A DNA stretch of 17,856 bases, taken from positions 1 to 17,856 of the forward strand of contig DATMBL010000162.1 in the NCBI GenBank assembly GCA_035559295.1. Direction: 5' to 3'. Each line of letters opens with the position of its first letter. Positions within the stretch are counted from its first letter, which is position 1. The notes below the pieces were generated by a model. It was given only the letters and a program-made list of their open reading frames with translations. It searched no databases and had not been told where the DNA came from. The stretch is from DATMBL01 sp035559295. Its GTDB lineage: Bacteria > Desulfobacterota > Binatia > UBA9968. Made by a program: the position numbers and the translations under genes. Below are positions 1 through 6,056 of the stretch, piece after piece.

Positions 1-361
1 CCGCCGTGAGCTCGTTGAAAGTTTTCTAAATCTCCGAAGCCGCACAATGCCATAAGTTCGCTGGGAGAGGGGGCCTTCTCTCGAGGATCACTGGTTGGTG
101 TGGTATTCCATGGGCGGAAATACACGGAAACGGAGGACGCCGGCTCTGGGGTGGGACCGTGCCAACTCCTTGATTTCTCAAAAATAAGGTGGCGTAGGGC
201 ATCGTTTGAACTGCTTAGCACCCCGGGTTTTGCGCCAAAACGCGTCCTTTAGGAAAACTGATGCCCAGAGCCAGCCGTCACTTTCTTCTTGGATATGTCT
301 GGCGTATGAAGATTCAGCAAGAACGTTCGTTGGTGTATTATGTGAGGCACCCGGAGGGACT
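1..361. other. No supported gene at the left edge
   Basis: I see no convincing gene here. A short open frame enters from the left edge on the plus strand and stops near 55; it could be the tail of a gene outside the window, but 17 codons are too few to judge. Overlapping frames on both strands between 178 and 361 have atypical composition and no good ribosome binding site, so I read them as chance. Confidence 0.5.
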
Positions 362-559
362 ATGGAGATCCTCATCTGGATTAACACGCTCGCGCTGCTG
401 GCCATGGCAATTATCACCGTCATCAACATCCGGCAGATCCAGGCCGACCACAGGCTCATCGCCGAAGCGCTCAAGCAAAGCGGTGAAACACTCTCCCGGG
501 TGGAGCGAATCAGCTTGGCCACCCTCGAACGAATTGCCGGCGACACGTCGCGTTCTTGA
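362..559 (+). CDS. Small single-pass membrane protein, unknown function
   Basis: This is a 65-residue protein. A strong hydrophobic segment at about residues 3-22 is followed by a charged, probably helical tail rich in E, R and S (the LKQSGETLSRVER region). The ATG at 362 is preferred over an upstream in-frame start at 206 because a GGAGGG ribosome binding site lies just upstream at about 353-358, and the membrane segment then falls at the N-terminus as expected for a signal anchor. It converges on a gene relic at 641-780. A 28-bp piece of this gene (470-497) recurs with 24 matches at 1558-1585, so the gene has been partly duplicated in this patch. I do not recognise a family; function is unknown. 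Confidence 0.55.
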   Translation: MEILIWINTLALLAMAIITVINIRQIQADHRLIAEALKQSGETLSRVERISLATLERIAGDTSRS

Positions 560-640
560 TTGTTGCCAGCATGGACGAGTAGACCAATAACTTGACTGAT
601 ACTTGACCAATCACGGGACGAAGAGGATTCTACCTCCTAC

Positions 641-780
641 GTCCTCCCCGGCTGATCGCTAAGCCCCGACCAAAGCGATGATTCCGATCGCGATGAGCGC
701 GATGCCGCGAACGGTTATGAGAAAAGCCAGACCGGCACCGACGATGAGCAGGCCCAGGCCGGCGGTCACCGGCTTTGTCG
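641..780 (-). pseudogene. Truncated relic of the 2455-2793 membrane-protein gene (copy B)
   Basis: Read on the minus strand, this stretch aligns base for base with the 3' part of the gene at 2455-2793. It still encodes TAGLGLLIVGAGLAFL and ALIAIGII, nearly identical to the intact copy. A one-base deletion near 665 then brings in a stop at 659-661 in place of the WGLAISWWRK ending. Homology fades at about 780, where an in-frame stop lies just upstream, so the N-terminal two thirds are gone. It lies downstream of the PIN toxin at 825-1247 and tail to tail with the gene at 362-559. It is a decayed copy, not an active gene. Confidence 0.75.
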
Positions 781-824
781 GTTATGCGGTGCGCGCTGCG
801 CAGCGGGTCAAAGCACTGGCGCGC

Positions 825-1247
825 TTACCTTGATTTGCGGCGGACGAACGGATTGCGGGCCCTAGCTTCACCGTACGTTTGCCCGTCGTCAAAATCCTCG
901 GACCAGAGTGTAAGCGCCTGTTCTTTGTGGGCTGCAGCCAAGATAAGCCCGTCCCAAAAGCTAAGTCGATAACATTCAGCCGTTTCGCTTGCTGCGAGAA
1001 TGTCAGAGACCTCGAGGACTGCAACTGTCCAGGTACTGAGGTCCGAAACGATCTGGCGGGCTTCGCGTGGCTTTAAGGGCTGAGGGATTTCAGTTACATA
1101 AAATTCCTCGAGCACCTGCGCGCTGATCACGCCTTCGCCGGAATTCCAAAGCTTTTCCATGAGGTCCCGCGACCGATCAAACTTACTGCCAGCGGTCCGA
1201 TCGTAAGCATAGACGAGAATATTGGTGTCCACGAACTCAGCGGCCAT
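825..1247 (-). CDS. PIN-domain toxin (VapC-like), module 1
   Basis: This is a 140-residue PIN-domain ribonuclease, the toxin of a type II toxin-antitoxin pair. It opens with the family signature VDTNILVYAYD, giving acidic residue D7. E47/E48 (VLEEFY), D99 (SFWDGLILAAA) and D118 (SEDFDDG) supply the rest of the usual acidic Mg-binding set. PIN toxins typically cut RNA (tRNA, rRNA or mRNA); the target here cannot be read from sequence. The ATG at 1247 is chosen over one nine codons upstream because the domain starts at once and it gives an 11-bp overlap with the antitoxin gene (1237-1247), typical of translational coupling. The order antitoxin then toxin is standard. All acidic positions are present, so it is probably active. 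Confidence 0.85.
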   Translation of the reverse strand: MAAEFVDTNILVYAYDRTAGSKFDRSRDLMEKLWNSGEGVISAQVLEEFYVTEIPQPLKPREARQIVSDLSTWTVAVLEVSDILAASETAECYRLSFWDGLILAAAHKEQALTLWSEDFDDGQTYGEARARNPFVRRKSR

Positions 1248-1479
1248 GGAGGTCTTCTCGTCGCCATCGAACACGGCCGTTCGTACCCAGCGTTAGCCCG
1301 CGACGCATGAGGGCGCGTTGCCTTTCAGCGGCGCGCCTCATTTGTGAAAGCCGCTTGACGCGTTCTTCCAGAGCCTCTACAAGGAACCCCGACAAAGAGA
1401 GGCCTCGGTCGATAGCCAAGTGTTTAGCTTCGAGGAGAACGTCTTTAGGGACGGAGAGAGTGACGTTTTGTTTGTCCAC
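1237..1479 (-). CDS. RHH (CopG/VapB-type) antitoxin, module 1
   Basis: This is an 80-residue antitoxin partnered with the PIN toxin that follows. The N-terminus NVTLSVPKDVLLEAKHLA followed by RGLSLSGFLVEAL is a ribbon-helix-helix DNA-binding fold: a beta strand that inserts in the major groove, then two helices. The basic C-terminal part (about residues 45-80) should wrap the toxin. The start codon is GTG at 1479. No Shine-Dalgarno sequence is seen upstream, which suggests a leaderless or weakly translated message. The start codon lies within the first half of a near-perfect palindrome (1477-1490), a likely self-regulation operator. Confidence 0.8.
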   Translation of the reverse strand: MDKQNVTLSVPKDVLLEAKHLAIDRGLSLSGFLVEALEERVKRLSQMRRAAERQRALMRRGLTLGTNGRVRWRREDLHGR

Positions 1480-1519
1480 GTAAATACGTGTAGCACGTGA
1501 CGCGCGGCAACGTGAGGTT
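1477..1519. promoter_or_regulatory. Candidate autoregulatory operator of toxin-antitoxin module 1
   Basis: CACGTA-AA-TACGTG (1477-1490) is an inverted repeat with a two-base spacer, followed by CACGTG at 1494-1499 and another ACGTG close by. Clustered ACGTG half-sites directly over and upstream of the antitoxin start are what an RHH antitoxin operator usually looks like. The sites are visible; binding is inferred. Confidence 0.45.
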
Positions 1520-1547
1520 GATAAGCCCTGCTGACGGGCTTCTCAAC
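1517..1547. repeat. Imperfect hairpin upstream of toxin-antitoxin module 1
   Basis: The arms are GTTGA-T-AAGCCC (1517-1528) and GGGCTT-C-TCAAC (1536-1547), with a seven-base loop and one mismatched pair. No T-run follows on either strand, so it is not a standard intrinsic terminator. It could be a transcript-ending or recombination-associated structure at the edge of the relic region; I cannot decide which. Confidence 0.4.
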
Positions 1548-1555
1548 GGCCGGGC

Positions 1556-1585
1556 AGCTCAAGCAAAGCGGTAAGACATTCGCCC
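1556..1585 (+). pseudogene. Fragment of the 362-559 small membrane-protein gene
   Basis: Bases 1558-1585 match 470-497 at 24 of 28 positions, including 15 in a row (CTCAAGCAAAGCGGT). In the same reading frame it still encodes LKQSG. It abuts relic copy C tail to tail, reproducing in shrunken form the arrangement seen at 362-780. Confidence 0.6.
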
Positions 1586-1690
1586 CTACTTCCTCCACCA
1601 GCTGATCGGCAGGCCCCAGGGCCGCGGCGATGGCGCCGATCGGCGGTGAGCGCGGCAATGAGGAACACCGTGAACGCTAGGGAGCCGTAC
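1586..1690 (-). pseudogene. Frameshifted relic of the 2455-2793 membrane-protein gene (copy C)
   Basis: On the minus strand this matches the 3' end of the gene at 2455-2793. It reads through three frames: SLAFTVFLIAAL, then IGAIAAAL, then WGLPISWWRK followed by a stop at 1586-1588. Two single-base insertions relative to the intact copy explain the frame changes. The final nine residues differ from the intact WGLAISWWRK at one position only. The N-terminal part is missing, as in copy B. It lies between the two toxin-antitoxin modules. Confidence 0.7.
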
Positions 1691-1702
1691 ATAGCCACGC
1701 CT

Positions 1703-1732
1703 TTGACTATGTAGCTACTTTTCACGTATATT
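1703..1732 (+). promoter_or_regulatory. Sigma70-type promoter for toxin-antitoxin module 2
   Basis: TTGACT (1703-1708) and TATATT (1727-1732), 18 bases apart, closely match the housekeeping -35 and -10 boxes. Transcription would begin near 1739, about 26 bases ahead of the antitoxin ATG. The palindrome GTAGCTAC (1711-1718) lies between the boxes, where a repressor could act. Confidence 0.6.
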
Positions 1733-1764
1733 GTTGCCACATGCTTTGGGCAAAGGGAGCCGGT

Positions 1765-2037
1765 ATGGAAACGGTGGCTGGGATCCGTGAGCTAAAGAAC
1801 AGATTGAGCTACTACTTGAGAGAGGTAAAGAAAGGGCGCTCTATTAGCGTATCCGAAAGAGGAAAGATTGTGGCGATCATCGTGCCCGCGCAACAGCACC
1901 CAGATGTCGAAAAGCTCAAAAACTTGGCGCGCAGCGGGCTGGGAACCTGGAGGGGCGGTAAACCGAAGGGAGCTTCTCGATCCATTGTCGTTAAAGGTAA
2001 ACCAGTTGGAGACATCGTGATCGAGGACCGCCGTTGA
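1765..2037 (+). CDS. Phd/YefM-type antitoxin, module 2
   Basis: This is a 90-residue antitoxin. The N-terminus GIRELKNRLSYYLREVKKG followed by SISVSERGKIVAIIVP is the Phd/YefM DNA-binding fold, commonly paired with PIN toxins. The tail (about residues 50-90) is basic and probably disordered until it binds the toxin. The ATG at 1765 is preferred over one at 1741, because AAAGGGAG sits about six bases upstream and the domain begins right after it. A good promoter lies at 1703-1732. The gene ends in TTGA, shared with the start of the toxin gene. The family usually represses its own operon together with the toxin. Confidence 0.85.
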   Translation: METVAGIRELKNRLSYYLREVKKGRSISVSERGKIVAIIVPAQQHPDVEKLKNLARSGLGTWRGGKPKGASRSIVVKGKPVGDIVIEDRR

Positions 2038-2474
2038 TTCTCTATTTAGATACCAGCGCCCTCGTTAAGGTTTATGTCGAAGAACTCGGAAGTGCCCACG
2101 TTAGGAAGAACACCGACGAAGCTGCGAGTATAGCGACCTCGAGGATTGCCTATGCTGAAGCGAGGGCGGCGCTCGCCCGCAAGTTTAGGGAGCGCGGGTT
2201 AACACGCCGCGATTATCGTTCCGCGGTTGAATACCTGGATCAAGATTGGGACGATTATTTCATCGTTGATGTGTCCGATACCGTGGTGAAGTTTGCCGGA
2301 ACCTTGGCAGAGAAGCACGCTTTGAGAGGCGGTGATTCGATTCACCTCGCTTCGGGCGTAATTTTGGCGAAACAAGCATCAGAGCGTCTAACATTTTCCT
2401 GTTTCGATGAAAGGCTGGCGTCAGCTGCTCGGAAGGAGGGACTCTCGATATCTCCTACTTTCTCCACCAGCTGA
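2034..2474 (+). CDS. PIN-domain toxin (VapC-like), module 2
   Basis: This is a 146-residue PIN-domain ribonuclease toxin. It starts MILYLDTSALVKVY, giving D6. E42 (AYAEARAAL), D101 (GGDSIHLAS) and D125 (CFDERL) complete the acidic site. The TTG start overlaps the antitoxin stop by four bases, as expected for coupled translation and low toxin output. The two PIN toxins here differ widely in sequence, so this is not a recent duplication of module 1. The last residues (PTFSTS) and the stop lie on the antisense of the 3' end of the convergent membrane-protein gene, a 20-bp tail overlap. That suggests the toxin's original ending was replaced when the module joined this site. Confidence 0.87.
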   Translation: MILYLDTSALVKVYVEELGSAHVRKNTDEAASIATSRIAYAEARAALARKFRERGLTRRDYRSAVEYLDQDWDDYFIVDVSDTVVKFAGTLAEKHALRGGDSIHLASGVILAKQASERLTFSCFDERLASAARKEGLSISPTFSTS

Positions 2475-2793
2475 TCGCCAGGCCCCACACCGAAGCGATA
2501 ATGCCGATCGCGATGAGCGCGACGCCGAGGAACGGCATGAGAAACGCCAGACCCGCGCCGACGATGAGCAGGCCGAGGCCGGCAGCGAGCGGATTCATCG
2601 GCCGCTCCACGGCGGTGGCCGTCGGTGTTGTCTCCCGAGGCGCGCGCGATTCTTCTCGGATGATCGCCGACGCCGATTCGACTAGCTGCTCGCGTGTTTC
2701 GGGGTCAGCCTCGCGAATCAGGCGGCCCGTTTGCGTTGCGAGCCGTTCGATCTCTTCTTCGCGCCTCTTTTGCGCTGGGCCGGCCGGCGTCAT
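2455..2793 (-). CDS. Small membrane protein with hydrophilic N-terminal half (intact copy A)
   Basis: This is a 112-residue protein. A charged helical N-terminal half (residues 1-65, rich in R and E) is followed by two closely spaced glycine-rich hydrophobic segments at about 68-88 and 88-108. It ends in ISWWRK. An excellent ribosome binding site (GAGGAGG) lies seven bases upstream of the ATG at 2793. The 3' end has two decayed copies at 641-780 and 1586-1690, and it overlaps the convergent toxin gene by 20 bases. The shape suggests a membrane hairpin with a cytoplasmic charged domain. I do not recognise the family and assign no function. Confidence 0.7.
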   Translation of the reverse strand: MTPAGPAQKRREEEIERLATQTGRLIREADPETREQLVESASAIIREESRAPRETTPTATAVERPMNPLAAGLGLLIVGAGLAFLMPFLGVALIAIGIIASVWGLAISWWRK

Positions 2794-2930
2794 GGTAACC
2801 TCCTCAGGGGGCCGAATCTGAATATCGGCATGCCCCGTTCGAGCTCACCCTATTCTCACGATGTCCCCTACTATGCTTGAGAATTTTCCCGCCTTGCACA
2901 AACTCGATTGCGCCCACAACGGCTAAAAAA

Positions 2931-3042
2931 AGACTTTCTCGCGCCGAGAGCGCCAAACGCGCAAAGACCCAATTTTTCTCTGAGAATTTGGCGTCCTTAG
3001 CGTTCTTTAAGCGATCATCCCGTCTTTTCTTGGTTGCGGCTC
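2931..3042 (+). repeat. Dispersed palindromic repeat, copy R1
   Basis: The left arm (about 2931-2967, with TCTCGCGCCGAGAGCGCC) and right arm (about 2987-3012, with TTGGCGTCCTTAGCG) are imperfect inverted copies. GGTTGCGGCT follows near 3031-3040. The layout is the same as R2 and R3 but more diverged. It fills most of the 252-bp gap between two minus-strand genes. Confidence 0.5.
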
Positions 3043-3045
3043 TGT

Positions 3046-3915
3046 TCAGCGACCCGACGTGTTCGGAACGCAAAACAACTCGCAAGCATCCGGCGGTGCT
3101 CCCCGTAACGGCTGGGTAACGTTTTTCTCGACGTAGTAAAGCTCGTAATCCCAAGCCTTCAAGCGCTCAACGATCGAACCGATCTGCTGGCCGAATTTCT
3201 CCCAGTGCTGTCTTTTGTATTCGCAGATAATCACCGGCCGATGACTGCTAATTAGGTCCGCAAGCTCCGACAGGACGATTCCCTCCGCTCCTTCAACGTC
3301 GATTTTTAGCAAACTGCACGAGTCAATCCGGCACTCAACCCGGAGCGTCGATCCGCGAATCGCGCGCACCTGGATTGGCACCCGGGCTCCGTCGCCTGGA
3401 ACCAGACTCGAACCTCCGCGGTGAAATTCCGCCTCGTCAAAGCCGTAGAGATTAATCGGACCGTTTTTGTCAAACAGAGCGGCTTCCACGACGGTAACGT
3501 TGGTCAGATGGTTCAACGCCACGTTTTGCCGAAGCCGAGCGCACATATAGGGATGGGGCTCCACGGCGATGACCCGGCCTGCCGGGCCGGCAAACTTGGC
3601 CATGGTCAGCGCATGGGCGCCCACGTTGGCGCCGATGTCGAGACAGATATCACCGGGACGAACCGTATGTTTTATGAGGTTGGCGATTTCCGGCTCGTGG
3701 CAGCCGCGAAACAGGAGATCGTATTCGATCGAGGACGACAGATCGACGTTGACCAGCCCGCCGTCAAAAGGCACGACGAGCTGCGCTCCACCGTTCTTAC
3801 GGGGCGGGCACAAGGCTTTGAGCGCCAGGCGAAGCGCCCGATGCAAAACCGGCGTTCGGTAGCGCATCACGGGGCGAGTGATCCGCGCCAAGCGAACAAG
3901 GTTTTCGGCCTTCAT
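3046..3915 (-). CDS. FkbM-family SAM-dependent methyltransferase
   Basis: This is a 289-residue class I methyltransferase of the FkbM type, which usually O-methylates sugars or natural products. The AdoMet site is clear: CLDIGANVGAH (91-101) is motif I and AVEPH (117-121) holds the acidic residue that binds the ribose. KIDVEGAE (204-211) is the hallmark FkbM motif, followed by IICEYK (229-234). The frame stays open to 4053, but I start at 3915 because upstream codons run into a dispersed repeat (3961-4135) and have poor composition. No strong ribosome binding site is seen, so the start is less certain than the family. No glycosyltransferase or polysaccharide genes flank it, so the acceptor is unknown. 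Confidence 0.88.
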   Translation of the reverse strand: MKAENLVRLARITRPVMRYRTPVLHRALRLALKALCPPRKNGGAQLVVPFDGGLVNVDLSSSIEYDLLFRGCHEPEIANLIKHTVRPGDICLDIGANVGAHALTMAKFAGPAGRVIAVEPHPYMCARLRQNVALNHLTNVTVVEAALFDKNGPINLYGFDEAEFHRGGSSLVPGDGARVPIQVRAIRGSTLRVECRIDSCSLLKIDVEGAEGIVLSELADLISSHRPVIICEYKRQHWEKFGQQIGSIVERLKAWDYELYYVEKNVTQPLRGAPPDACELFCVPNTSGR

Positions 3916-3960
3916 ACAACCAGGCTTTCGCACATTTGCTCCCAACCGCAAATGTCGGAA

Positions 3961-4135
3961 AGAGACTTTCGCGCGCCAAGGACGCTCGGTGGCTGAGAGT
4001 CTAGTAAGCAATAAACGGTGAGGGGGTAAGGAGGGAAACAGCTCGCGGCTCACAGCCCACGACTACTTCTTGGCGCTCTTTGCGAAACTTTGCTTGAGGT
4101 CTCACCGTTATCTTTGTTGCGGCTTAGCCGCGCTA
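3961..4135 (+). repeat. Dispersed palindromic repeat, copy R2
   Basis: The left arm GACTTTCGCGCGCCAAGG lies near 3964-3981. The right arm TTGGCGCTCTTTGCG is at 4070-4084, and the tail with GTTGCGGCTTAGCCGCGCT ends at about 4134. The spacer between the arms is longer than in R3. The right arm and tail match R3 and R4 well. Confidence 0.5.
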
Positions 4136-4228
4136 CTCGAACCCGCGCAGAAGCCGATGGCAGGAAAACTGAAAGCCAACGGCCGGGATTTTCGAACCGG
4201 CTCGGCGCCGGCTCGCCGCCCCCCAAAA

Positions 4229-5116
4229 TCAGGACGCGGCGCTAGAGACCTCCGTCTGAAGCCCCGTGGCGCTTGCCAGCCGGCGAGCAATAAAGCGCTT
4301 CACCACTTCGATCGCCCGGTCGGTTTCCGGTCCGGGTTGGGCGACCCAGCGATGCTCCGAGTTGGGAAACAGCTCGTACTCGATCTCGCCCCCCGCCTTA
4401 CGATACGTCGCCACGAAGCGCTCCTGCACCTCGGGCAGGACGTTGTCGTCCAGGCCTCCCTGGAGAATCAACATCGGCGGCAACGCGACCCGCTCGCCCC
4501 GCTCGAGGATCTGCTGCGGATTCCCTTCGAAGATCGTTTCCCACGGGCGGAAATAAATCTCGCTGTTTTTGATCAGTGTCTCCCGCGCCATTTTCTTCGC
4601 CTGCTGATAACGCGCGAAGGGGTCGCTGATCGGCGATCGGGTAACGACGTAGAAGACCGAGGCATCGGTTTGCGGCGCTTCCGGCAGCGGGTGCCCCGCG
4701 TAGCGCGGATCGCGCGGGCGCATGCCGCAGAGCTGCGCGACGTGGCCGCCGCTCGAGCTGCCCAGCATTCCCACGGTTTCCGGGTCGCCGTTCCATTCGC
4801 GGGCTTTCGCCTTGAGCCAGCGGACGCCCAGATTGGCGTCCGCTACGGAAGCCGGATAGGGCGCGTCGGACGCGAGCCGGAGGTCGATTGCGACTACGAG
4901 GATGCCGCTGGCGGCCAGCCTTTCATCCATCGGCGCATTGGCCGTACGATCCTGATCGTTCCAAGCGCCGCCATGCAAATCCAAGAGCGCGGGGAACGGA
5001 CCGTTGCCCTGAGGTTGATAGATGCGCGCCATGAGCGTGCGCGCGGGATCGCGGCGAAACTCGACATCCCAGACTTTCACATCGAAACGACTCGAGGAGT
5101 TATAGGCTAGTGTCAT
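4229..5116 (-). CDS. Alpha/beta hydrolase, hormone-sensitive-lipase type
   Basis: This is a 295-residue esterase-like hydrolase. LHGGAW (47-52) is the oxyanion-hole motif of the HSL/BD-FAE group. GSSSGG (119-124) is the nucleophile elbow with S121. The acid is likely D223 or D224 (GGLDDNV), and H255 (NSEHRW) completes the triad. There is no signal peptide, so it should act in the cytoplasm, probably on small esters; the true substrate cannot be read. The ATG at 5116 has AAGGGAG upstream. A perfect 18-bp palindrome at 5172-5189, 56 bases upstream, may be an operator. Dispersed repeats lie at both ends, and no obvious pathway partner is next to it. Confidence 0.88.
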   Translation of the reverse strand: MTLAYNSSSRFDVKVWDVEFRRDPARTLMARIYQPQGNGPFPALLDLHGGAWNDQDRTANAPMDERLAASGILVVAIDLRLASDAPYPASVADANLGVRWLKAKAREWNGDPETVGMLGSSSGGHVAQLCGMRPRDPRYAGHPLPEAPQTDASVFYVVTRSPISDPFARYQQAKKMARETLIKNSEIYFRPWETIFEGNPQQILERGERVALPPMLILQGGLDDNVLPEVQERFVATYRKAGGEIEYELFPNSEHRWVAQPGPETDRAIEVVKRFIARRLASATGLQTEVSSAAS

Positions 5117-5171
5117 GGCCTCGCTCCCTTACGTGACTGTAGTTGAGAACCGTCCCGCTTACGCAAATTCT

Positions 5172-5189
5172 TGCTGTCGGCCGACAGCA
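5172..5189. promoter_or_regulatory. Perfect 18-bp palindrome, candidate operator of the hydrolase gene
   Basis: TGCTGTCGG followed by CCGACAGCA is perfectly self-complementary with no spacer. It lies 56 bases upstream of the hydrolase start and just outside repeat R3, and does not appear in R1 or R2. Size and symmetry fit a dimeric repressor site such as that of a TetR-type protein, but no regulator gene is nearby. Confidence 0.45.
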
Positions 5190-5193
5190 GTTC

Positions 5194-5327
5194 CTCGCGC
5201 CAAGCGCGCCAAGGTCGCAAAGGCCCCGCAACCCAAGCCCAAATAAATTTAATCTTTCAACTTGGCGATCTTTGCGCTCTTTGCGCGAGATATCCGGCAT
5301 CTTTCGGTTGCAGCGTAGCCGCGCTGC
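5194..5327 (+). repeat. Dispersed palindromic repeat, copy R3
   Basis: The left arm (5194-5222) and the reverse complement of the right arm (5261-5289) match at 24 of 29 positions. The unit continues through GATATCCGGCAT and a GGTTGCAGCGTAGCCGCGCT tail to about 5327. Bases 5274-5300 are identical over 27 positions to the reverse complement of 12573-12599 (copy R4). No coding sequence is seen in it. With the 18-bp palindrome and a hairpin it accounts for most of the 5117-5472 gap. Confidence 0.65.
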
Positions 5328-5412
5328 CTGGACGACGTTCGGCAAAGCGACTGTAGCGAACCCTAACCCACTCGTTTGCGCAATGTCAACGGGGAAGAAG
5401 GTTTGAGTGCTG

Positions 5413-5441
5413 AGCGTTGAGCTTTGAGATAACTCAACGCT
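5413..5441. terminator. Hairpin between hydrolase and lipoprotein genes, possible terminator
   Basis: AGCGTTGAG (5413-5421) and CTCAACGCT (5433-5441) form a perfect 9-bp stem with an 11-base loop. It lies 32 bases past the end of the minus-strand lipoprotein gene. Only a short T-run follows, and on the plus strand, so terminator function for the lipoprotein gene is uncertain. Confidence 0.35.
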
Positions 5442-5472
5442 TTTCTCTCGACGCTCAATGCTGTAGACGGCT

Positions 5473-5832
5473 CTAATACTCCTGCTGCCTGAGCCGCTGC
5501 GTCTCCTGGCGGTTTTTCTCGATCGTTTTCTGATTCTGCTGAATCTGCTGCTGGTTCTGTTGATACTGGGTTTGTTCTTGACCCTGGAGGTAGTCCCCGA
5601 TCAGGGCGCCGGCGCCCAGCCCCAACCCTCCACCGATCGCCGCGCCCGCTCCGGGATGCCCGACGGCGGCTCCAATGAGTCCGCCTGCCGCGGCTCCACC
5701 AATCGCGCCGATGCCCGCGCTTTTCTCGCGCGTGCTGAGCGAGCCGCCGGCGCAACCCGCGTTCAAAATCGAGAGACCGAAGATAGCGAGCAAGAGGCAC
5801 GCGGACGGCAAAAGAGATCGTTTTCGGTTCAT
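5473..5832 (-). CDS. Glycine-zipper lipoprotein
   Basis: This is a 119-residue predicted lipoprotein. Residues 1-27 are a type II signal peptide ending in the lipobox LNAGC, with C27 as the lipidated cysteine. Residues about 39-80 are a glycine-zipper segment (GIGAIGGAAAGGLIGAAVG and so on), the kind found in outer-membrane proteins of the glycine-zipper 2TM/YMGG group. The remainder is a Q/N-rich coiled-coil-like tail (QQNQQQIQQNQ). The ATG at 5832 is chosen over one at 5874 because it gives a normal signal peptide and has a GGGGG stretch about eight bases upstream. Such proteins are often linked to envelope integrity; the exact role is unknown. It is divergent from the mlaC-like gene. Confidence 0.82.
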   Translation of the reverse strand: MNRKRSLLPSACLLLAIFGLSILNAGCAGGSLSTREKSAGIGAIGGAAAGGLIGAAVGHPGAGAAIGGGLGLGAGALIGDYLQGQEQTQYQQNQQQIQQNQKTIEKNRQETQRLRQQEY

Positions 5833-5999
5833 AACCAGCCCCCGAAACGGTTTCCGTCGAAGAGAGCAACCCACATGCCATTTGAATCTCGAACTAAGTG
5901 CCTGATATCATTACAGCTCGGAATCACTCGACAACGCCACGCATGACAATGATGGCGCTATATGAGCGTCGGGTTGTCGAAATTGAGCCGCCGAAACCC

Positions 6000-6028
6000 T
6001 TGACGCGCCGGTGATTTACCGTTTCAAT
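6000..6028 (+). promoter_or_regulatory. Candidate sigma70-type promoter for the mlaC-like operon
   Basis: TTGACG (6000-6005) and TTCAAT (6023-6028) are separated by 17 bases; each box has at least four consensus positions. Transcription would start near 6035, about 22 bases before the mlaC-like ATG. This is a sequence match only. Confidence 0.4.
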
Positions 6029-6056
6029 GCTTGAACCAAAACGAATTGAGGTGGAG

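Noticed and set aside
206..361. N-terminal extension of the small membrane protein from an ATG at 206
   Set aside because: The extension lacks hydrophobic or domain character, and the internal ATG at 362 has a strong ribosome binding site.
1517..1547. Integron attC site next to a toxin-antitoxin cassette
   Set aside because: The hairpin is only 31 bases and lacks the paired R and L core boxes with extrahelical bases; no integrase is seen.
3916..4053. 46-residue N-terminal extension of the FkbM methyltransferase
   Set aside because: It overlaps dispersed repeat R2 and has no family similarity; it is likely open by chance.
4070..5110. 346-codon open frame on the plus strand
   Set aside because: It mirrors the alpha/beta hydrolase on the minus strand and runs into a dispersed repeat; arginine-rich composition is that of an antisense shadow.
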